The notes beneath the pieces were generated by a model, which saw nothing but the letters and a program-made list of their open reading frames with translations, was not told where the DNA came from and did not search any database. DNA of 64,000 bases from Achromobacter veterisilvae. GTDB taxonomy: Bacteria; Pseudomonadota; Gammaproteobacteria; Burkholderiales; Burkholderiaceae_B. Location: assembly GCF_900496975.1 (NCBI RefSeq), contig NZ_UFQC01000029.1:1-64000 (forward strand), given 5' to 3'. Below, in pieces: positions 10,606 through 20,125 of the stretch; positions within the stretch are counted from its first letter, which is position 1; every line of letters starts with the position of its first letter. A program made the position numbers and the translations under genes.

Positions 10606-10616
10606 GTTGGAGGGGC

Positions 10617-11702
10617 TCACGACGCCGGGTAGGAACCCAGCACTTTCAGGTAGGCGACCTGCGCCTGCAAGGCGGCAAGCGCGCGGTCGACGTTCGGGTC
10701 ATTGCGGTGGCCCAGCACATCGACGTAGAAATAGTATTCCCACTGGCCGGTGCGGGCGGGCCGGGACTCGAAGCGCGTCATCGACACGCCGTTGGCCGCC
10801 AGCGGGGCCAGCATTTCGTAGACGGCGCCCGCGCGGTTCGGCACCGCCAGGATCAGGCTGGTCTTGTCCTGCCCGCTGGCCAGCGGCTCGATGCTGCCGA
10901 TGGCCAGGAAGCGCGTGCGGTTGTGGGGGTCGTCCTGGATGCCCGTGGCGACGACCTGCAGGTTCCAGGCGGGCGCGGCCACCTCGCCCGCGATGGCCGC
11001 AATGCCGGGGTCGGACGCCGCCGCGCGCGCGGCCTCGGAATTGCTGGACGCGGCCACGCGGGCCACGTCGGGATAGTTGCGCGTCAGCCAGCCCTGGCAC
11101 TGGGCCAGCGCCTGCGGGTGCGCGGAAATGGTCTTGATGCCGTCCATGCTGCCGGACTGCGACATCAGGCAATGGCGGATGACGAGCGAGCGTTCGCCCA
11201 GGATCTTCAGCGGGGTGTTCAGCAGCAGGTCCAGGCTGCGGTTGACGGCGCCCTCGGTGGAGTTCTCCACCGGCACCATGCCCACGTCGGCCTGGCCGGC
11301 CTCGACGGCCCGGAAGACCTCGTCGAAGGACGCGCACGGGAGCTTCTGCACGGCGTGGCCGAAATGCTCCATCGCCGCCTGTTCCGAGAACGAGCCCTGC
11401 GGCCCCAGGAAGGCGACCGTCATGCCGCGCTCCAGGCCGCGGCAGGCCGAGATGATCTCGGTCCAGACCGCCGCCACGCCCGCGTTCGGGAACGGGCCGG
11501 GGTTGGTCTGCTGCAGGCGGCGGATGACCTCGGCTTCGCGCTCGGGGCGCAGCACCGGGCCGTCGGCGTGCGCGGCATGCTTGACCTCGCCCACTTCCAG
11601 CGCGGCGCGCGCGCGCTGCGTCAGCAGTTCGAGGATCTGCGCGTCCAGCGCGTCGATGCGTTGACGCAAGGGGAGCAGCTTGCGCTGCAGATCATCAGCC
11701 AT
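10617..11702 (-). CDS. pheA: Bifunctional chorismate mutase / prephenate dehydratase
   Basis: 361 residues. An N-terminal AroQ chorismate mutase helix domain ([20 protein letters not shown], about 1-90) is followed by a prephenate dehydratase domain starting at [20 protein letters not shown] and containing the [14 protein letters not shown] loop. A C-terminal ACT domain has the phenylalanine-binding ESRP motif ([12 protein letters not shown]), so feedback inhibition by phenylalanine is likely. It overlaps serC by 8 bases and runs into hisC. Confidence 0.96.
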   Translation of the reverse strand: MADDLQRKLLPLRQRIDALDAQILELLTQRARAALEVGEVKHAAHADGPVLRPEREAEVIRRLQQTNPGPFPNAGVAAVWTEIISACRGLERGMTVAFLGPQGSFSEQAAMEHFGHAVQKLPCASFDEVFRAVEAGQADVGMVPVENSTEGAVNRSLDLLLNTPLKILGERSLVIRHCLMSQSGSMDGIKTISAHPQALAQCQGWLTRNYPDVARVAASSNSEAARAAASDPGIAAIAGEVAAPAWNLQVVATGIQDDPHNRTRFLAIGSIEPLASGQDKTSLILAVPNRAGAVYEMLAPLAANGVSMTRFESRPARTGQWEYYFYVDVLGHRNDPNVDRALAALQAQVAYLKVLGSYPAS

Positions 11703-12825
11703 AGCGACGCTCGAATTCCTTCAGGTACTCGACCAGCGCCGCCACCCCCGCCAGGGGCACGGCGTTGTAGATGGAGGCGCGCATGCCGCCCACGCTCTTG
11801 TGGCCCTTCAACTGCGTCAGGCCGGCGGCGTCCGCGCCCTGCAGGAAGGCGTCGTTGAGCGAATCGTCGTGCAGCACGAACGGCACGTTCATGCGCGAGC
11901 GCACGGGCGCGTGGATGGGATTGCGGTAGAACGAGGAGCTGTCCAGGTAACCGTACAGCAGGTCGGCCTTGGCCTTGTTGGCGGCTTCCATGCCCGCCAC
12001 GCCGCCGTTGGCCTTGACCCACTTGAACACCAGGCCGGCAACGTAGATCGCGAACGTGGGCGGCGTGTTGTAGCGCGAGTGCTCGGCGGCCACGTTGGCG
12101 TAGTCGAAGGCGGACGGGCAGATCGGCAAGGCGTTGCCGATCAGGTCGCGGCGCGCGATGACGACCGTCACGCCCGCCGGGCCGGCGTTCTTCTGCGCGC
12201 CGGCGTACAGCAGGCCGCAGCGCGCCACGTCCATGGGACGCGACAGGAAGTGCGAGGACGCGTCGACGACCAGCGGCACGTCGGGCGCGCCCAGGGCGGC
12301 GGTGTCCGGCCAGTCCATGAATTCGACGCCGCCGATGGTTTCGTTGCTGCACAGGTGCAGATAGGCGGATTCCTTGCGCACCTGCCAGGTGTCGACCGGC
12401 GGCACCCAGGTCAGCGGCGCCTGCTCGCGGCCGTCCAACTGGATGGCCTGCTCGCTGCTTGCCGCGACCTGCGCGCTGCCGTAGCGCCCGGCTTCCTTGT
12501 ATGAACGCTTGGACCAATGGCCCGTCACGACGAAGTCGGCCGCCGGCGCGCCGCGGCGCCCCATGAGGTTCATGGGAACGATGGCGTTCTCCCCGGAACC
12601 CCCGCCCTGCATGAACATGACGGCGTAGTCGGCCGGCAGTCCCAGCAGGTCGCGGAGATCCGCTTCCGCTTCATCGCAGATCTGCACGAAGTGCTTGCCG
12701 CGATGGCTCATTTCCATCACGGACATGCCGCTGCCGTGCCAGTCCAGCATTTCCGCAGCGGCTTGCTGCAGCACCACCTCGGGCAAGGCCGAGGGGCCTG
12801 CCGAGAAGTTCCAGGGGCGGGCCAT
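11695..12825 (-). CDS. serC: Phosphoserine aminotransferase
   Basis: 376 residues, full length. It converts 3-phosphohydroxypyruvate to phosphoserine (serine pathway) and serves pyridoxine synthesis. [20 protein letters not shown] is the typical N-terminus; [20 protein letters not shown] carries the PLP lysine, and STEPTE-like phosphate contacts follow. The start ATG overlaps the gyrA stop by one base (TAATG). gyrA-serC-pheA order is common in betaproteobacteria. Confidence 0.96.
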   Translation of the reverse strand: MARPWNFSAGPSALPEVVLQQAAAEMLDWHGSGMSVMEMSHRGKHFVQICDEAEADLRDLLGLPADYAVMFMQGGGSGENAIVPMNLMGRRGAPAADFVVTGHWSKRSYKEAGRYGSAQVAASSEQAIQLDGREQAPLTWVPPVDTWQVRKESAYLHLCSNETIGGVEFMDWPDTAALGAPDVPLVVDASSHFLSRPMDVARCGLLYAGAQKNAGPAGVTVVIARRDLIGNALPICPSAFDYANVAAEHSRYNTPPTFAIYVAGLVFKWVKANGGVAGMEAANKAKADLLYGYLDSSSFYRNPIHAPVRSRMNVPFVLHDDSLNDAFLQGADAAGLTQLKGHKSVGGMRASIYNAVPLAGVAALVEYLKEFERRYG

Positions 12826-15488
12826 TATTGCTCCGTAGGTTCCGTCGAATCCGTCGTATCCGCCGCGCCGTCGCCGCCGTCCGCGTCCTGGCCGTCTTCG
12901 TCCAGGTCGCCGTCATCGTCCGCGTCGCTTTCCACGACCCGGCGCACGCCCGACAGCGTGCTGCCGTCGTCGACGTTGATGAGCGTGACGCCCTGCGTCG
13001 CGCGGCCCATTTCACGGATTTCAGAGACGCGGGTGCGCACCAGGACGCCGCCGGTGGTGATCAGCATGATCTCGTCCGAAGGCATGACCAGCACCGCCCC
13101 CACCACCTTGCCGTTGCGCGAGCTGGTCTGGATGGCGATCATGCCCTTGGTGCCGCGGCCATGGCGCGTGTACTCGGTGATCGGCGTGCGCTTGCCGTAG
13201 CCGTTTTCGGTGGCGGTCAGCACGCTTTGCGTTTCGTCGCCGGCGACCAGCAGCGCGATCACGGTCTGGGTTTCTTCCAGCATCATGCCGCGCACGCCGC
13301 GGGCGTTGCGGCCCATCGGACGCACGTCGTTCTCGTCGAAGCGCACAGCCTTGCCGGAGTCGGAGAACAGCATGACGTCGTGCTTGCCGTCGGTCAGGTC
13401 GGCGCCGATCAGGTAGTCGCCGTCGTCGAGATCCACGGCGATGATGCCGGCCTTGCGCGGATTGGAGAAGTCGGACAGCGGGGTCTTCTTGACCGTGCCG
13501 CGCGAAGTCGCCATGAACACGTAGTGGTCTTCGCTGAATTCCTTGACCGGCAGCACCACGGTGATCTTCTCGCCGTCGGCCAGCGGGAACATGTTCACGA
13601 TGGGCTTGCCGCGCGAATTGCGCGTGCCCTGCGGCACTTCCCAGACCTTCAGCCAGTACACGCGGCCGCGGTTGGAGAAGCACAGCAGGAAGTCGTGCGT
13701 ATTGGCGATGAACAACTGGTCGATCCAGTCGTTTTCCTTCATTGCCGTGGCCTGCTTGCCGCGCCCGCCGCGCTTCTGCGAGCGGTACTCGGACAGCGGC
13801 TGGCTCTTGATGTAGCCGCCGTGCGACAGGGTCACGACCATGTCGGTCGGCGTGATCAGGTCTTCGGTGTCGAGCTCGGTCGCGTTCAGCTCGATTTCCG
13901 AGCGGCGCGTGTCCTTCGCGCTGGTCGAGAATTCGGCCTTGATGGCCTGCAGCTCTTCGCTGATGATCGTGGTGATGCGCTCGGGGCGCGCCAGGATGTC
14001 CAGCAGGTCGGCGATGGTGGACATGATGTCCTTGTATTCGCCGACGATCTTGTCCTGCTCCAGCCCGGTCAGGCGCTGCAGGCGCATGTTCAGGATTTCC
14101 TGGGCCTGCGTGTCGCTCAGGCGGTACATGCCGTCGCCCTGGAGGCCGAATTCGGCGCCCAGGTCGTCCGGGCGGAAGGCCGCGCGGCCTCCCGGCGTAT
14201 CGCCGTCGGCGCGCGACAGCATCTCGCGGACCAGGGACGAATCCCACGACTTCGCCATCAGTTCCTGGCGGGCGACCGGGGGGGTCGGCGCCGCCTTGAT
14301 GATGGCGATGAAGTCGTCGATGTTGGCCAGCGCCACGGCCAGGCCTTCCAGCACGTGGCCGCGTTCGCGGGCCTTGCGCAACTGGAACACCGTGCGGCGC
14401 GTGACCACTTCCCGGCGGTGCTGCAGGAAGTAGTCGATCATCTGCTTCAGGTTGAGCAGGCGGGGCTGGCCGTCGACCAGCGCCACCAGGTTCATCCCGA
14501 AGGTGTCCTGAAGCTGGGTGTTCTTGTACAGATTGTTGAGGACGACCTCGGGCACCTCGCCGCGCTTGAGCTCGATGACCAGGCGCATGCCGTCCTTGTC
14601 GGACTCGTCGCGGATGTCGGAGATGCCTTCGATCTTCTTGTCGTTGACGAGTTCGGCGATGCGTTCCTGCAGCGTCTTCTTGTTGACCTGGTAGGGGATC
14701 GCGTCGACCACGATGGCCTGGCGGTTGCCCTTCTCCATGTCTTCGAAGTGGGTCTTGGCGCGCATGATGACGCGGCCGCGGCCCGTGCGGTAGCCTTCGC
14801 GCACCCCGGACATGCCGTAGATGACGCCGCCGGTCGGGAAATCGGGCGCCGGGATGAGCTCCATGAGTTCATCGACCGAGCACGCCGGATTGCGCAGGCA
14901 GTACAGGCAGCCGTCGACGACTTCCTGGAGGTTGTGGGGCGGAATGTTGGTGGCCATGCCCACGGCGATGCCCGAGCTGCCGTTGACCAGCAGGTTGGGC
15001 AGGCGCGACGGCAACAGCAGCGGTTCCTGTTCGCTGCCGTCGTAATTGGGGCCGAAGTCCACCGTTTCCTGGTCGATGTCGGCCAGCAGTTCGTGGGCGA
15101 TCTTGGCCAGGCGGATTTCGGTGTAGCGCATCGCCGCGGCGTTGTCGCCGTCGATCGAGCCGAAGTTGCCCTGGCCGTCGACCAGCATGTAGCGCATGGA
15201 GAAATCCTGCGCCATGCGGACGATGGTGTCGTAGACGGACTGGTCGCCGTGGGGGTGGTACTTACCGATGACGTCCCCGACGATACGCGCCGATTTCTTG
15301 TAGGCGCGGTTCCAGTCGTTGTTCAGTTCGTGCATCGCGTAGAGCACGCGCCGGTGGACGGGCTTGAGGCCGTCCCGCACATCCGGTAGCGCCCGCCCGA
15401 CGATCACGCTCATCGCGTAATCGAGGTAACTGCGGCGCATCTCTTCTTCCAGCGATACCGGAAGCGTCTCCTTGGCAAAGGAATCCAT
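12825..15488 (-). CDS. gyrA: DNA gyrase subunit A
   Basis: 887 residues. The N-terminal breakage-reunion domain has the catalytic Tyr at residue 122 ([14 protein letters not shown]). The C-terminal beta-pinwheel includes the GyrA box QKRGGRGKQ. The chain ends in a strongly acidic tail of about 35 residues. The quinolone-resistance-determining region reads [17 protein letters not shown], with Gln at 83, Ser at 84 and Asp at 87 (E. coli numbering holds). The start codon lies in an AT-rich stretch without a clear ribosome binding site. First gene of the run down to ihfB. Confidence 0.98.
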   Translation of the reverse strand: MDSFAKETLPVSLEEEMRRSYLDYAMSVIVGRALPDVRDGLKPVHRRVLYAMHELNNDWNRAYKKSARIVGDVIGKYHPHGDQSVYDTIVRMAQDFSMRYMLVDGQGNFGSIDGDNAAAMRYTEIRLAKIAHELLADIDQETVDFGPNYDGSEQEPLLLPSRLPNLLVNGSSGIAVGMATNIPPHNLQEVVDGCLYCLRNPACSVDELMELIPAPDFPTGGVIYGMSGVREGYRTGRGRVIMRAKTHFEDMEKGNRQAIVVDAIPYQVNKKTLQERIAELVNDKKIEGISDIRDESDKDGMRLVIELKRGEVPEVVLNNLYKNTQLQDTFGMNLVALVDGQPRLLNLKQMIDYFLQHRREVVTRRTVFQLRKARERGHVLEGLAVALANIDDFIAIIKAAPTPPVARQELMAKSWDSSLVREMLSRADGDTPGGRAAFRPDDLGAEFGLQGDGMYRLSDTQAQEILNMRLQRLTGLEQDKIVGEYKDIMSTIADLLDILARPERITTIISEELQAIKAEFSTSAKDTRRSEIELNATELDTEDLITPTDMVVTLSHGGYIKSQPLSEYRSQKRGGRGKQATAMKENDWIDQLFIANTHDFLLCFSNRGRVYWLKVWEVPQGTRNSRGKPIVNMFPLADGEKITVVLPVKEFSEDHYVFMATSRGTVKKTPLSDFSNPRKAGIIAVDLDDGDYLIGADLTDGKHDVMLFSDSGKAVRFDENDVRPMGRNARGVRGMMLEETQTVIALLVAGDETQSVLTATENGYGKRTPITEYTRHGRGTKGMIAIQTSSRNGKVVGAVLVMPSDEIMLITTGGVLVRTRVSEIREMGRATQGVTLINVDDGSTLSGVRRVVESDADDDGDLDEDGQDADGGDGAADTTDSTEPTEQ

Positions 15489-15540
15489 ATATATAACGAC
15501 AGAATCGTGTAAGGAGGAACCCGGGCCGGGTAAACAGGAA

Positions 15541-15570
15541 ATTCTATCATTCGATTCACGGAGCGGTCAG
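15541..15570 (-). promoter_or_regulatory. Candidate sigma-70 promoter for gyrA
   Basis: On the minus strand CTGACC, an 18-base spacer and TAGAAT lie about 53 bases before the gyrA ATG. Match to consensus is fair; no other promoter-like pair is better in this gap. Confidence 0.45.
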
Positions 15571-15799
15571 AAGGGCCGTCCGAAGAGCCGCCACGGCGGG
15601 CCGGACCGGGCGACATCGGAACGCGGCCGTCGGCGCCTCCACCAGCGCCCGACGGGCCTGTTGCCAAAAACCAACATGGAAAACCGATGGAGTGCCGAAA
15701 ACGTCATATCCAGCGTTAATGCGCCTGTCCAGGGAAGCCAAAGCCCCCCAAATGCCTTAAGATTGTTTCCAGCACGCAGGAAACCCAGTAGCTATTCCT

Positions 15800-15827
15800 T
15801 TGAACCAGCTCTTGGCGTTGCTATACT
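15800..15827 (+). promoter_or_regulatory. Sigma-70 promoter of ompA
   Basis: TTGAAC and TATACT are separated by 16 bases, about 75 bases before the ompA ATG, which has a GAGGAG ribosome binding site. The leader between them is about 65-70 bases. The rest of the 414-base gyrA-ompA gap shows no gene. Confidence 0.65.
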
Positions 15828-15902
15828 GGCCCCGTTTTCCTGATATGCGGCGGGGGTTCGCTGCGAGTCACTTATCCAGCTTCAAGCTCAACGAGGAGAA
15901 AC

Positions 15903-16496
15903 ATGAACAAACCCTCCAAATTCGCTCTGGCGCTCGCCTTCGCCGCTGTCACGGCCTCGGGTGTAGCCTCGGCCCAGACCTATCCCGACACGGTGGACAA
16001 CTGGCGCAATCCGTTCGGTGACGTTTGGAAGAACGGCACGAACGAACTGTGCTGGCGCGATGCTTTCTGGACCCCGGCCACCGGCATCCCCGGCTGCGAC
16101 GGCGTTCCGGTTGCACAACAGAAGGCGAAGCCGGCCCCGATGGCGGCAAAGGTCGTGTTCAACGCTGACACGTTCTTCGACTTCGACAAGTCGACCCTGA
16201 AGCCCGAAGGCCGCCAACTGCTGGATCAAGTCGCCCAGCAAGCCCGTGGCATCGATCTGGAAACCATCATTGCTGTTGGCCACACCGACTCGATCGGCAC
16301 TGAAGCCTACAACCAGAAGCTGTCCGAGCGCCGTGCTGCTTCGGTCAAGAGCTACCTGGTCAGCAAGGGTATCGACCCCAACCGTATCTACACGGAAGGC
16401 AAGGGCGAGCTGAACCCGATCGCTTCCAACAAGACGAAAGAGGGCCGCGCCCAGAACCGTCGCGTTGAAATCGAAATCGTGGGTAGCCGCAAGTAA
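15903..16496 (+). CDS. ompA: OmpA-family outer membrane protein
   Basis: 197 residues. A signal peptide (about 1-24, ending ASGVASA) precedes a short variable region with two Cys and a C-terminal OmpA/MotB peptidoglycan-binding domain: VVFNADTFFDFDKSTLKPEG, GHTDSIGTEAYNQKLSERRA and AQNRRVEIEIVG. There is no room for an eight-strand barrel, so it is a short periplasmic/outer-membrane OmpA-like protein. It has a strong-looking promoter, a good ribosome binding site and its own terminator, suggesting high expression as a single gene. Confidence 0.93.
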   Translation: MNKPSKFALALAFAAVTASGVASAQTYPDTVDNWRNPFGDVWKNGTNELCWRDAFWTPATGIPGCDGVPVAQQKAKPAPMAAKVVFNADTFFDFDKSTLKPEGRQLLDQVAQQARGIDLETIIAVGHTDSIGTEAYNQKLSERRAASVKSYLVSKGIDPNRIYTEGKGELNPIASNKTKEGRAQNRRVEIEIVGSRK

Positions 16497-16518
16497 TTGC
16501 CGGACTAGCTACAATAAA

Positions 16519-16547
16519 GGGGCCTCGCATAGCGAGGCCCTTTTTTT
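16519..16547 (+). terminator. Intrinsic terminator of ompA
   Basis: GGGCCTCGC and GCGAGGCCC form a stem around an ATA loop, followed by seven T residues, about 20 bases after the ompA stop. Confidence 0.93.
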
Positions 16548-16643
16548 CGCCGCCGCCGCACCCATTTGGTGCAACCGCGTGCCCCTCCTCGCCTAGCGCG
16601 ACGGACCCCTCTATATATAGAGCCGCTTTTCGCTGGACCGCCC

Positions 16644-17372
16644 ATGACCACGCAAACTCACGACACCGCCCGCCCCGCCGTCAACGCCGACCAGGCCGAA
16701 CTGGACAAGTTCGGCGCCCTGGCCAGCCGCTGGTGGGACCCTGAAAGCGAGTTCAAGCCCCTGCACGCCATCAATCCGCTGCGCCTGGAATGGATCCAGG
16801 AATGCGCGGGCAACCTGGCGGGCAAGGCCGTGCTGGACGTGGGCTGCGGCGGCGGCATCCTGTCGGAAGCCATGGCGCGCAGCGGCGCGGAAGTGACCGG
16901 CATCGACCTGGCCGACAAATCCCTGAAGGTGGCGCGCCTGCACGGCCTGGAGTCCGGCGTGAAAGTGGAATACCGCAAGGTCCCCGTCGAAGAACTGGCG
17001 GCCGAACGGCCGGGCCATTACGACGTGGTGACCTGCATGGAAATGCTGGAACACGTGCCGGATCCCGCCTCCATCGTGCGCGCTTGCTCGGCCCTGACCA
17101 AGCCGGGCGGCTGGGTGTTCTTTTCCACTCTGAACCGCAACGCCAAGTCCTTCCTGTTCGCCATCGTCGGCGCGGAATACGTCCTGCGGCTGCTGCCTCG
17201 CGGCACCCACAGCTACGAACAGTTCATCAAGCCCAGCGAACTGTCCGCGGCGGCGCGCGGCGCCGGCCTGGAACCCACCAGCATGCGCGGCATGGAATAC
17301 AACCCCATCACCCAGATCTACACCCTGTCGTCCGACACCTCGGTCAACTACCTGATGGCTACCCGCAAATGA
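16644..17372 (+). CDS. ubiG: Bifunctional ubiquinone O-methyltransferase UbiG
   Basis: 242 residues, class I SAM-dependent methyltransferase. It performs both O-methylations in ubiquinone synthesis. [19 protein letters not shown] is the SAM-binding motif I. The start [17 protein letters not shown] is typical; the frame is open 26 codons upstream but that includes terminator-proximal sequence. It overlaps gph by ATGA. Confidence 0.95.
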   Translation: MTTQTHDTARPAVNADQAELDKFGALASRWWDPESEFKPLHAINPLRLEWIQECAGNLAGKAVLDVGCGGGILSEAMARSGAEVTGIDLADKSLKVARLHGLESGVKVEYRKVPVEELAAERPGHYDVVTCMEMLEHVPDPASIVRACSALTKPGGWVFFSTLNRNAKSFLFAIVGAEYVLRLLPRGTHSYEQFIKPSELSAAARGAGLEPTSMRGMEYNPITQIYTLSSDTSVNYLMATRK

Positions 17373-18043
17373 GCGCCCTGATCCTGTTCGACTTCGACGG
17401 CACGCTGGCCGATACGGCCCCCGACCTGGCCGCCGCGGCCAATCGCCAACGCACCCGCAAGGGCCTGGAACCGATGGCGTACGAGGCGCTGCGCCCGGTG
17501 GCCTCGCAGGGCGCCCGCGGCCTGCTGCGCGTCGCGCTCGGCCTTGCGCCTGGCGACCGCGACTACGAGCCCACCCGCCTGCAGTTCCTGGAGGACTACG
17601 CGGCCGGCTCCACCGTGCACAGCAAGCTGTTCCCCGGCATCGAGGCGCTCCTGGCCGACATCGGGCGCCGCGGCCTGTCCTGGGGCATCGTGACCAACAA
17701 GGTCACCTACCTGACCCTGCCCATCGTCGAGTTCCTGGACCTGACGCGCGACAGCGCCGTGCTGGTCTGCGGCGATACGACGGCGCATTCCAAGCCCCAC
17801 CCCCTGCCGCTGCAGCACGCCGCGAGCGAAGCCGGTTTCTCCGTCGACCGCTGCGTCTACGTCGGCGACGACCTGCGCGACATCCAGGCCGCGCACGCGG
17901 CGGGCATGCCCGCCGTCGCCGCCGCATACGGCTACGTCGGCGAAGACGACAACATCACGACCTGGGAAGCGGAAACCTGCGCCAACTCTCCGGCCGAACT
18001 CTGGCCCGCCATCGAACCGCTGCTGCCCCGCGACCTGCGCTAG
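17369..18043 (+). CDS. gph: HAD-family phosphatase, phosphoglycolate phosphatase-like
   Basis: 224 residues. The HAD nucleophile motif is [17 protein letters not shown] at residues 7-9 onward (DxD). Motif II (GIVTNK), the lysine-containing motif III (HSKPHPLPL) and motif IV ([12 protein letters not shown]) are all present. Such enzymes remove phosphoglycolate. It is translationally coupled to ubiG (ATGA), the usual ubiG-gph pair in betaproteobacteria. The substrate is inferred from family and position. Confidence 0.88.
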   Translation: MSALILFDFDGTLADTAPDLAAAANRQRTRKGLEPMAYEALRPVASQGARGLLRVALGLAPGDRDYEPTRLQFLEDYAAGSTVHSKLFPGIEALLADIGRRGLSWGIVTNKVTYLTLPIVEFLDLTRDSAVLVCGDTTAHSKPHPLPLQHAASEAGFSVDRCVYVGDDLRDIQAAHAAGMPAVAAAYGYVGEDDNITTWEAETCANSPAELWPAIEPLLPRDLR

Positions 18044-18373
18044 GCTGGAGGGGCCGCCGCGCGGCCCGCTCGGTTTCCGGCGCCTTTCCACAAGAATTAG
18101 TTGGCCAGGCCGAATAATCTTTCCGGAATCGGCGCCTTTATCCTGAAACCGAAGTCACCTAAAGTGTGACCCATGCACGGCACTCGGGGTTTCCCCGATG
18201 CCTTCCCGGCCCAGGCCGGGGTCGCGGGCGACGCCGCCCGCGGCCACAGATCTTCCGCGCCTATGCCCCGCGGCCCAGGCGCAGTGCCGGGCGCCCAGGC
18301 CCCGCGCACACCAGACCTTTTATTCATCGATAACGCCTGCCCGCGCGCCGCCGCCCAGCGCCGCGCCAGAGGA
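18044..18373 (+). other. Intergenic region gph-MFS (330 bases)
   Basis: A short GC hairpin without a clear T tract (GGGCCGC / GCGGCCC, 18051-18067) follows the gph stop. The rest holds the MFS promoter presumably, but no convincing -35/-10 pair was found. The frame of the MFS gene is open through about 200 bases here, yet no ribosome binding site supports coding. Confidence 0.4.
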
Positions 18374-18379
18374 ATGCCT

Positions 18380-19558
18380 ATGCTATTGCCCATCCTGCTG
18401 CTTTCCGCCGCCGGCTTCACCATCCTGACCACCGAGTTCCTGATCGTCGGATTGCTGCCGGGCCTGGCCCGCGACCTGGACGTCACCGTCTCCCAGGCCG
18501 GCCTGCTGGTATCGCTGTTCGCCTTCACGGTGGCGGCGACCGGCCCCCTCCTGACCGCTCTCATGGCCAACGTCGAACGCAAGCGGCTGTTCATCGGCGT
18601 GCTGGTGCTGTTCGGCCTGTCCAACGCGTTGGCCGCCACCGCGCCCAACATCTGGGTCATGGCCGTCGCCCGTTTCGTTCCGGCCCTGGCCCTGCCCGTG
18701 TTCTGGTCGCTGGCCAGCGCCACGGCGGTGGAACTCGTGGGGCCCGCCCGCGCCGGCCGCGCCATCTCCACGGTCGCGTTCGGCATCGTGGCCGCCACCG
18801 TGTTCGGCATTCCCATCGGGGTGCTGATTTCCGACGCCTTCGGCTGGCGCGCCGCCTTCGCCGTGCTGTCGGCGGTGGCCTTCGCCAAGGCCCTGCTGCT
18901 GCTGTTCGCCTTTCCCAGCACCCGCCTGCGGGCCGACAGCGTCAAGCTGGTCACGCAGTTGCGCATCCTGCGCAATCCCATCGTGGTCGGCCACGTGCTG
19001 CTGTCGCTGCTGGTCTTCACCGGCATGTTCACCGCCTACACCTACCTGGCGGACATGCTGGAACGGCTGGCGGGCTTCAACGGCCAGATCGTCGGCTGGA
19101 CGATGATGGCGTTCGGTGCCGTCGGCCTGATCGGCAACACGCTGGGCGGACGCATGGTGGACCGCAGCCCGCTGGGCGCGACCGCCCTGTTTTCCTCGCT
19201 GATGGCGGCGGGACTGGCCTTCGTCGCCCCCGTCATGCAGTCGCACGGACTGCTGGCCGTGGCCCTGGGCGTCTGGGGCGTCGCGCAGGCGGCGCTGTTC
19301 ATCGTCTGCCACGTGCGCCTGATGAAGTCCGCGCCGGAGGCGCCGGCGTTCGCAGCGTCCCTGAATATCTCGGGCGCCAACATCGGCATCGGCCTGGGCG
19401 CGGTGGTCGGCGGGAACGTCATCGACCAGTACGGCCTGGCTTCCCTGGGCTGGGCGGCCGCCGCCATCGTCGCGGTTTCCGTGGGCCTGGCCTTCCTGCT
19501 GATGGCCGCGTCGCGGTCCCGCCCGCAGTCCAAGGCGGCCTGCGCCAACGCCGCCTGA
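18380..19558 (+). CDS. MFS transporter (DHA1 family, AraJ/sugar-or-drug efflux type)
   Basis: 392 residues with about 12 transmembrane segments. The N-terminus MLLPILLLSAAGFTILTTEF and the loop GLLPGLARDLDVTVSQAG are typical of DHA1 proton-coupled exporters (AraJ, SotB, NepI types); a conserved NVERKRLFIG loop 2-3 follows. The start at 18380 has AGAGGA 6 bases upstream; an ATG two codons earlier is too close to it. The substrate is not deducible. It stands alone, followed by a long hairpin. Confidence 0.85.
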   Translation: MLLPILLLSAAGFTILTTEFLIVGLLPGLARDLDVTVSQAGLLVSLFAFTVAATGPLLTALMANVERKRLFIGVLVLFGLSNALAATAPNIWVMAVARFVPALALPVFWSLASATAVELVGPARAGRAISTVAFGIVAATVFGIPIGVLISDAFGWRAAFAVLSAVAFAKALLLLFAFPSTRLRADSVKLVTQLRILRNPIVVGHVLLSLLVFTGMFTAYTYLADMLERLAGFNGQIVGWTMMAFGAVGLIGNTLGGRMVDRSPLGATALFSSLMAAGLAFVAPVMQSHGLLAVALGVWGVAQAALFIVCHVRLMKSAPEAPAFAASLNISGANIGIGLGAVVGGNVIDQYGLASLGWAAAAIVAVSVGLAFLLMAASRSRPQSKAACANAA

Positions 19559-19560
19559 CC

Positions 19561-19615
19561 CCTGCTGTGTCCCCGGCGCCACGCCACGGCAGGCGGGCGC
19601 CAGGAACACAGCAGG
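19561..19615 (+). terminator. Long hairpin after the MFS gene
   Basis: CCTGCTGTGT (19561-19570) and ACACAGCAGG (19606-19615) are perfect inverted arms enclosing further GC pairing, directly after the MFS stop and just before the tmRNA promoter. No T tract follows, so it may be a barrier or mRNA end structure rather than a classical terminator. Confidence 0.5.
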
Positions 19616-19631
19616 CTATGGCATTTACCAG

Positions 19632-19637
19632 TACAAT
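19632..19637 (+). promoter_or_regulatory. -10 element of ssrA
   Basis: TACAAT ends 10 bases before the first G of the tmRNA, the spacing expected for a sigma-70 promoter. The -35 region overlaps the preceding hairpin and is weak. Confidence 0.5.
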
Positions 19638-19647
19638 AGAAGTTCTT

Positions 19648-20037
19648 GGGGCCGATCCGGATTCGACGTGGGTCGCAAAACAACTCAGGGCATGCCGAGC
19701 ACCAGTTCGCTCGTTAAACCACTGGAAACACTACAAACGCCAACGACGAGCGTTTCGCTCTCGCCGCTTAAGCGGTGAGCCGCTGCACTGATCTGTCCTT
19801 GGGTCAGGCGGAGGAAGGCAACTTCCTAGGGGGGCAACCCTCGAACCGCAGCAGCGACATTCACAAGGAATCGGTTTGAACTGGGGTCACACGGTTCAAA
19901 TTTAAATTACGTGAATCGCTCTGTTCCGGCCTGTCGGTTGGCTAAGTCCAGGGTTAAATCCAAATAAATCGACTACGCATGTAGAACTGGTTGCGGAGGG
20001 CTTGCGGACGGGGGTTCAATTCCCCCCGGCTCCACCA
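19648..20037 (+). ncRNA. ssrA: Transfer-messenger RNA (tmRNA)
   Basis: 390 bases. The 5' end GGGGCCGATCCGGATTCGAC pairs with the 3' end, which closes with the T-loop GGGGGTTCAATTCCCCCC and GGCTCCACCA, giving the tRNA-like half with encoded CCA. The internal reading frame at 19739-19771 encodes the tag ANDERFALAA followed by TAA. tmRNA with SmpB rescues stalled ribosomes and tags the unfinished protein for proteolysis. The tag is the one found in Bordetella and relatives. Confidence 0.97.
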
Positions 20038-20080
20038 AATTGGCAAGTCTCATGGCAGCGCTGCGCTGGCTGCCGACGCT

Positions 20081-20121
20081 AAAAAAGCCGCCTGGCATTA
20101 CGCCTGGCGGCTTTTTCTTTT
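20081..20121. terminator. Bidirectional terminator between ssrA and the copper receptor gene
   Basis: AAAAAGCCGCC and GGCGGCTTTTT form a stem with a further GGC/GCC pair inside. A-rich and T-rich flanks on either side suit termination of both convergent units. Confidence 0.85.
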
Positions 20122-20125
20122 CCCG

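Noticed and set aside
12828..15389. A plus-strand open frame of 853 codons opposite gyrA
   Set aside because: Shadow of gyrA, same codon-bias artefact.
15511..15517. AAGGAGG on the plus strand near the gyrA start
   Set aside because: No ATG, GTG or TTG at suitable distance that opens a frame of any length with support; chance match.
18173..18379. Possible 69-codon N-terminal extension of the MFS transporter
   Set aside because: Pro/Ala/Arg-rich, not membrane-like, no ribosome binding site; AGAGGA sits before the ATG at 18380.
20038..20080. Possible tRNA or attachment site next to the tmRNA 3' end
   Set aside because: No tRNA fold and no direct repeat of the tmRNA end or integrase gene nearby, although ssrA is a common integration site.
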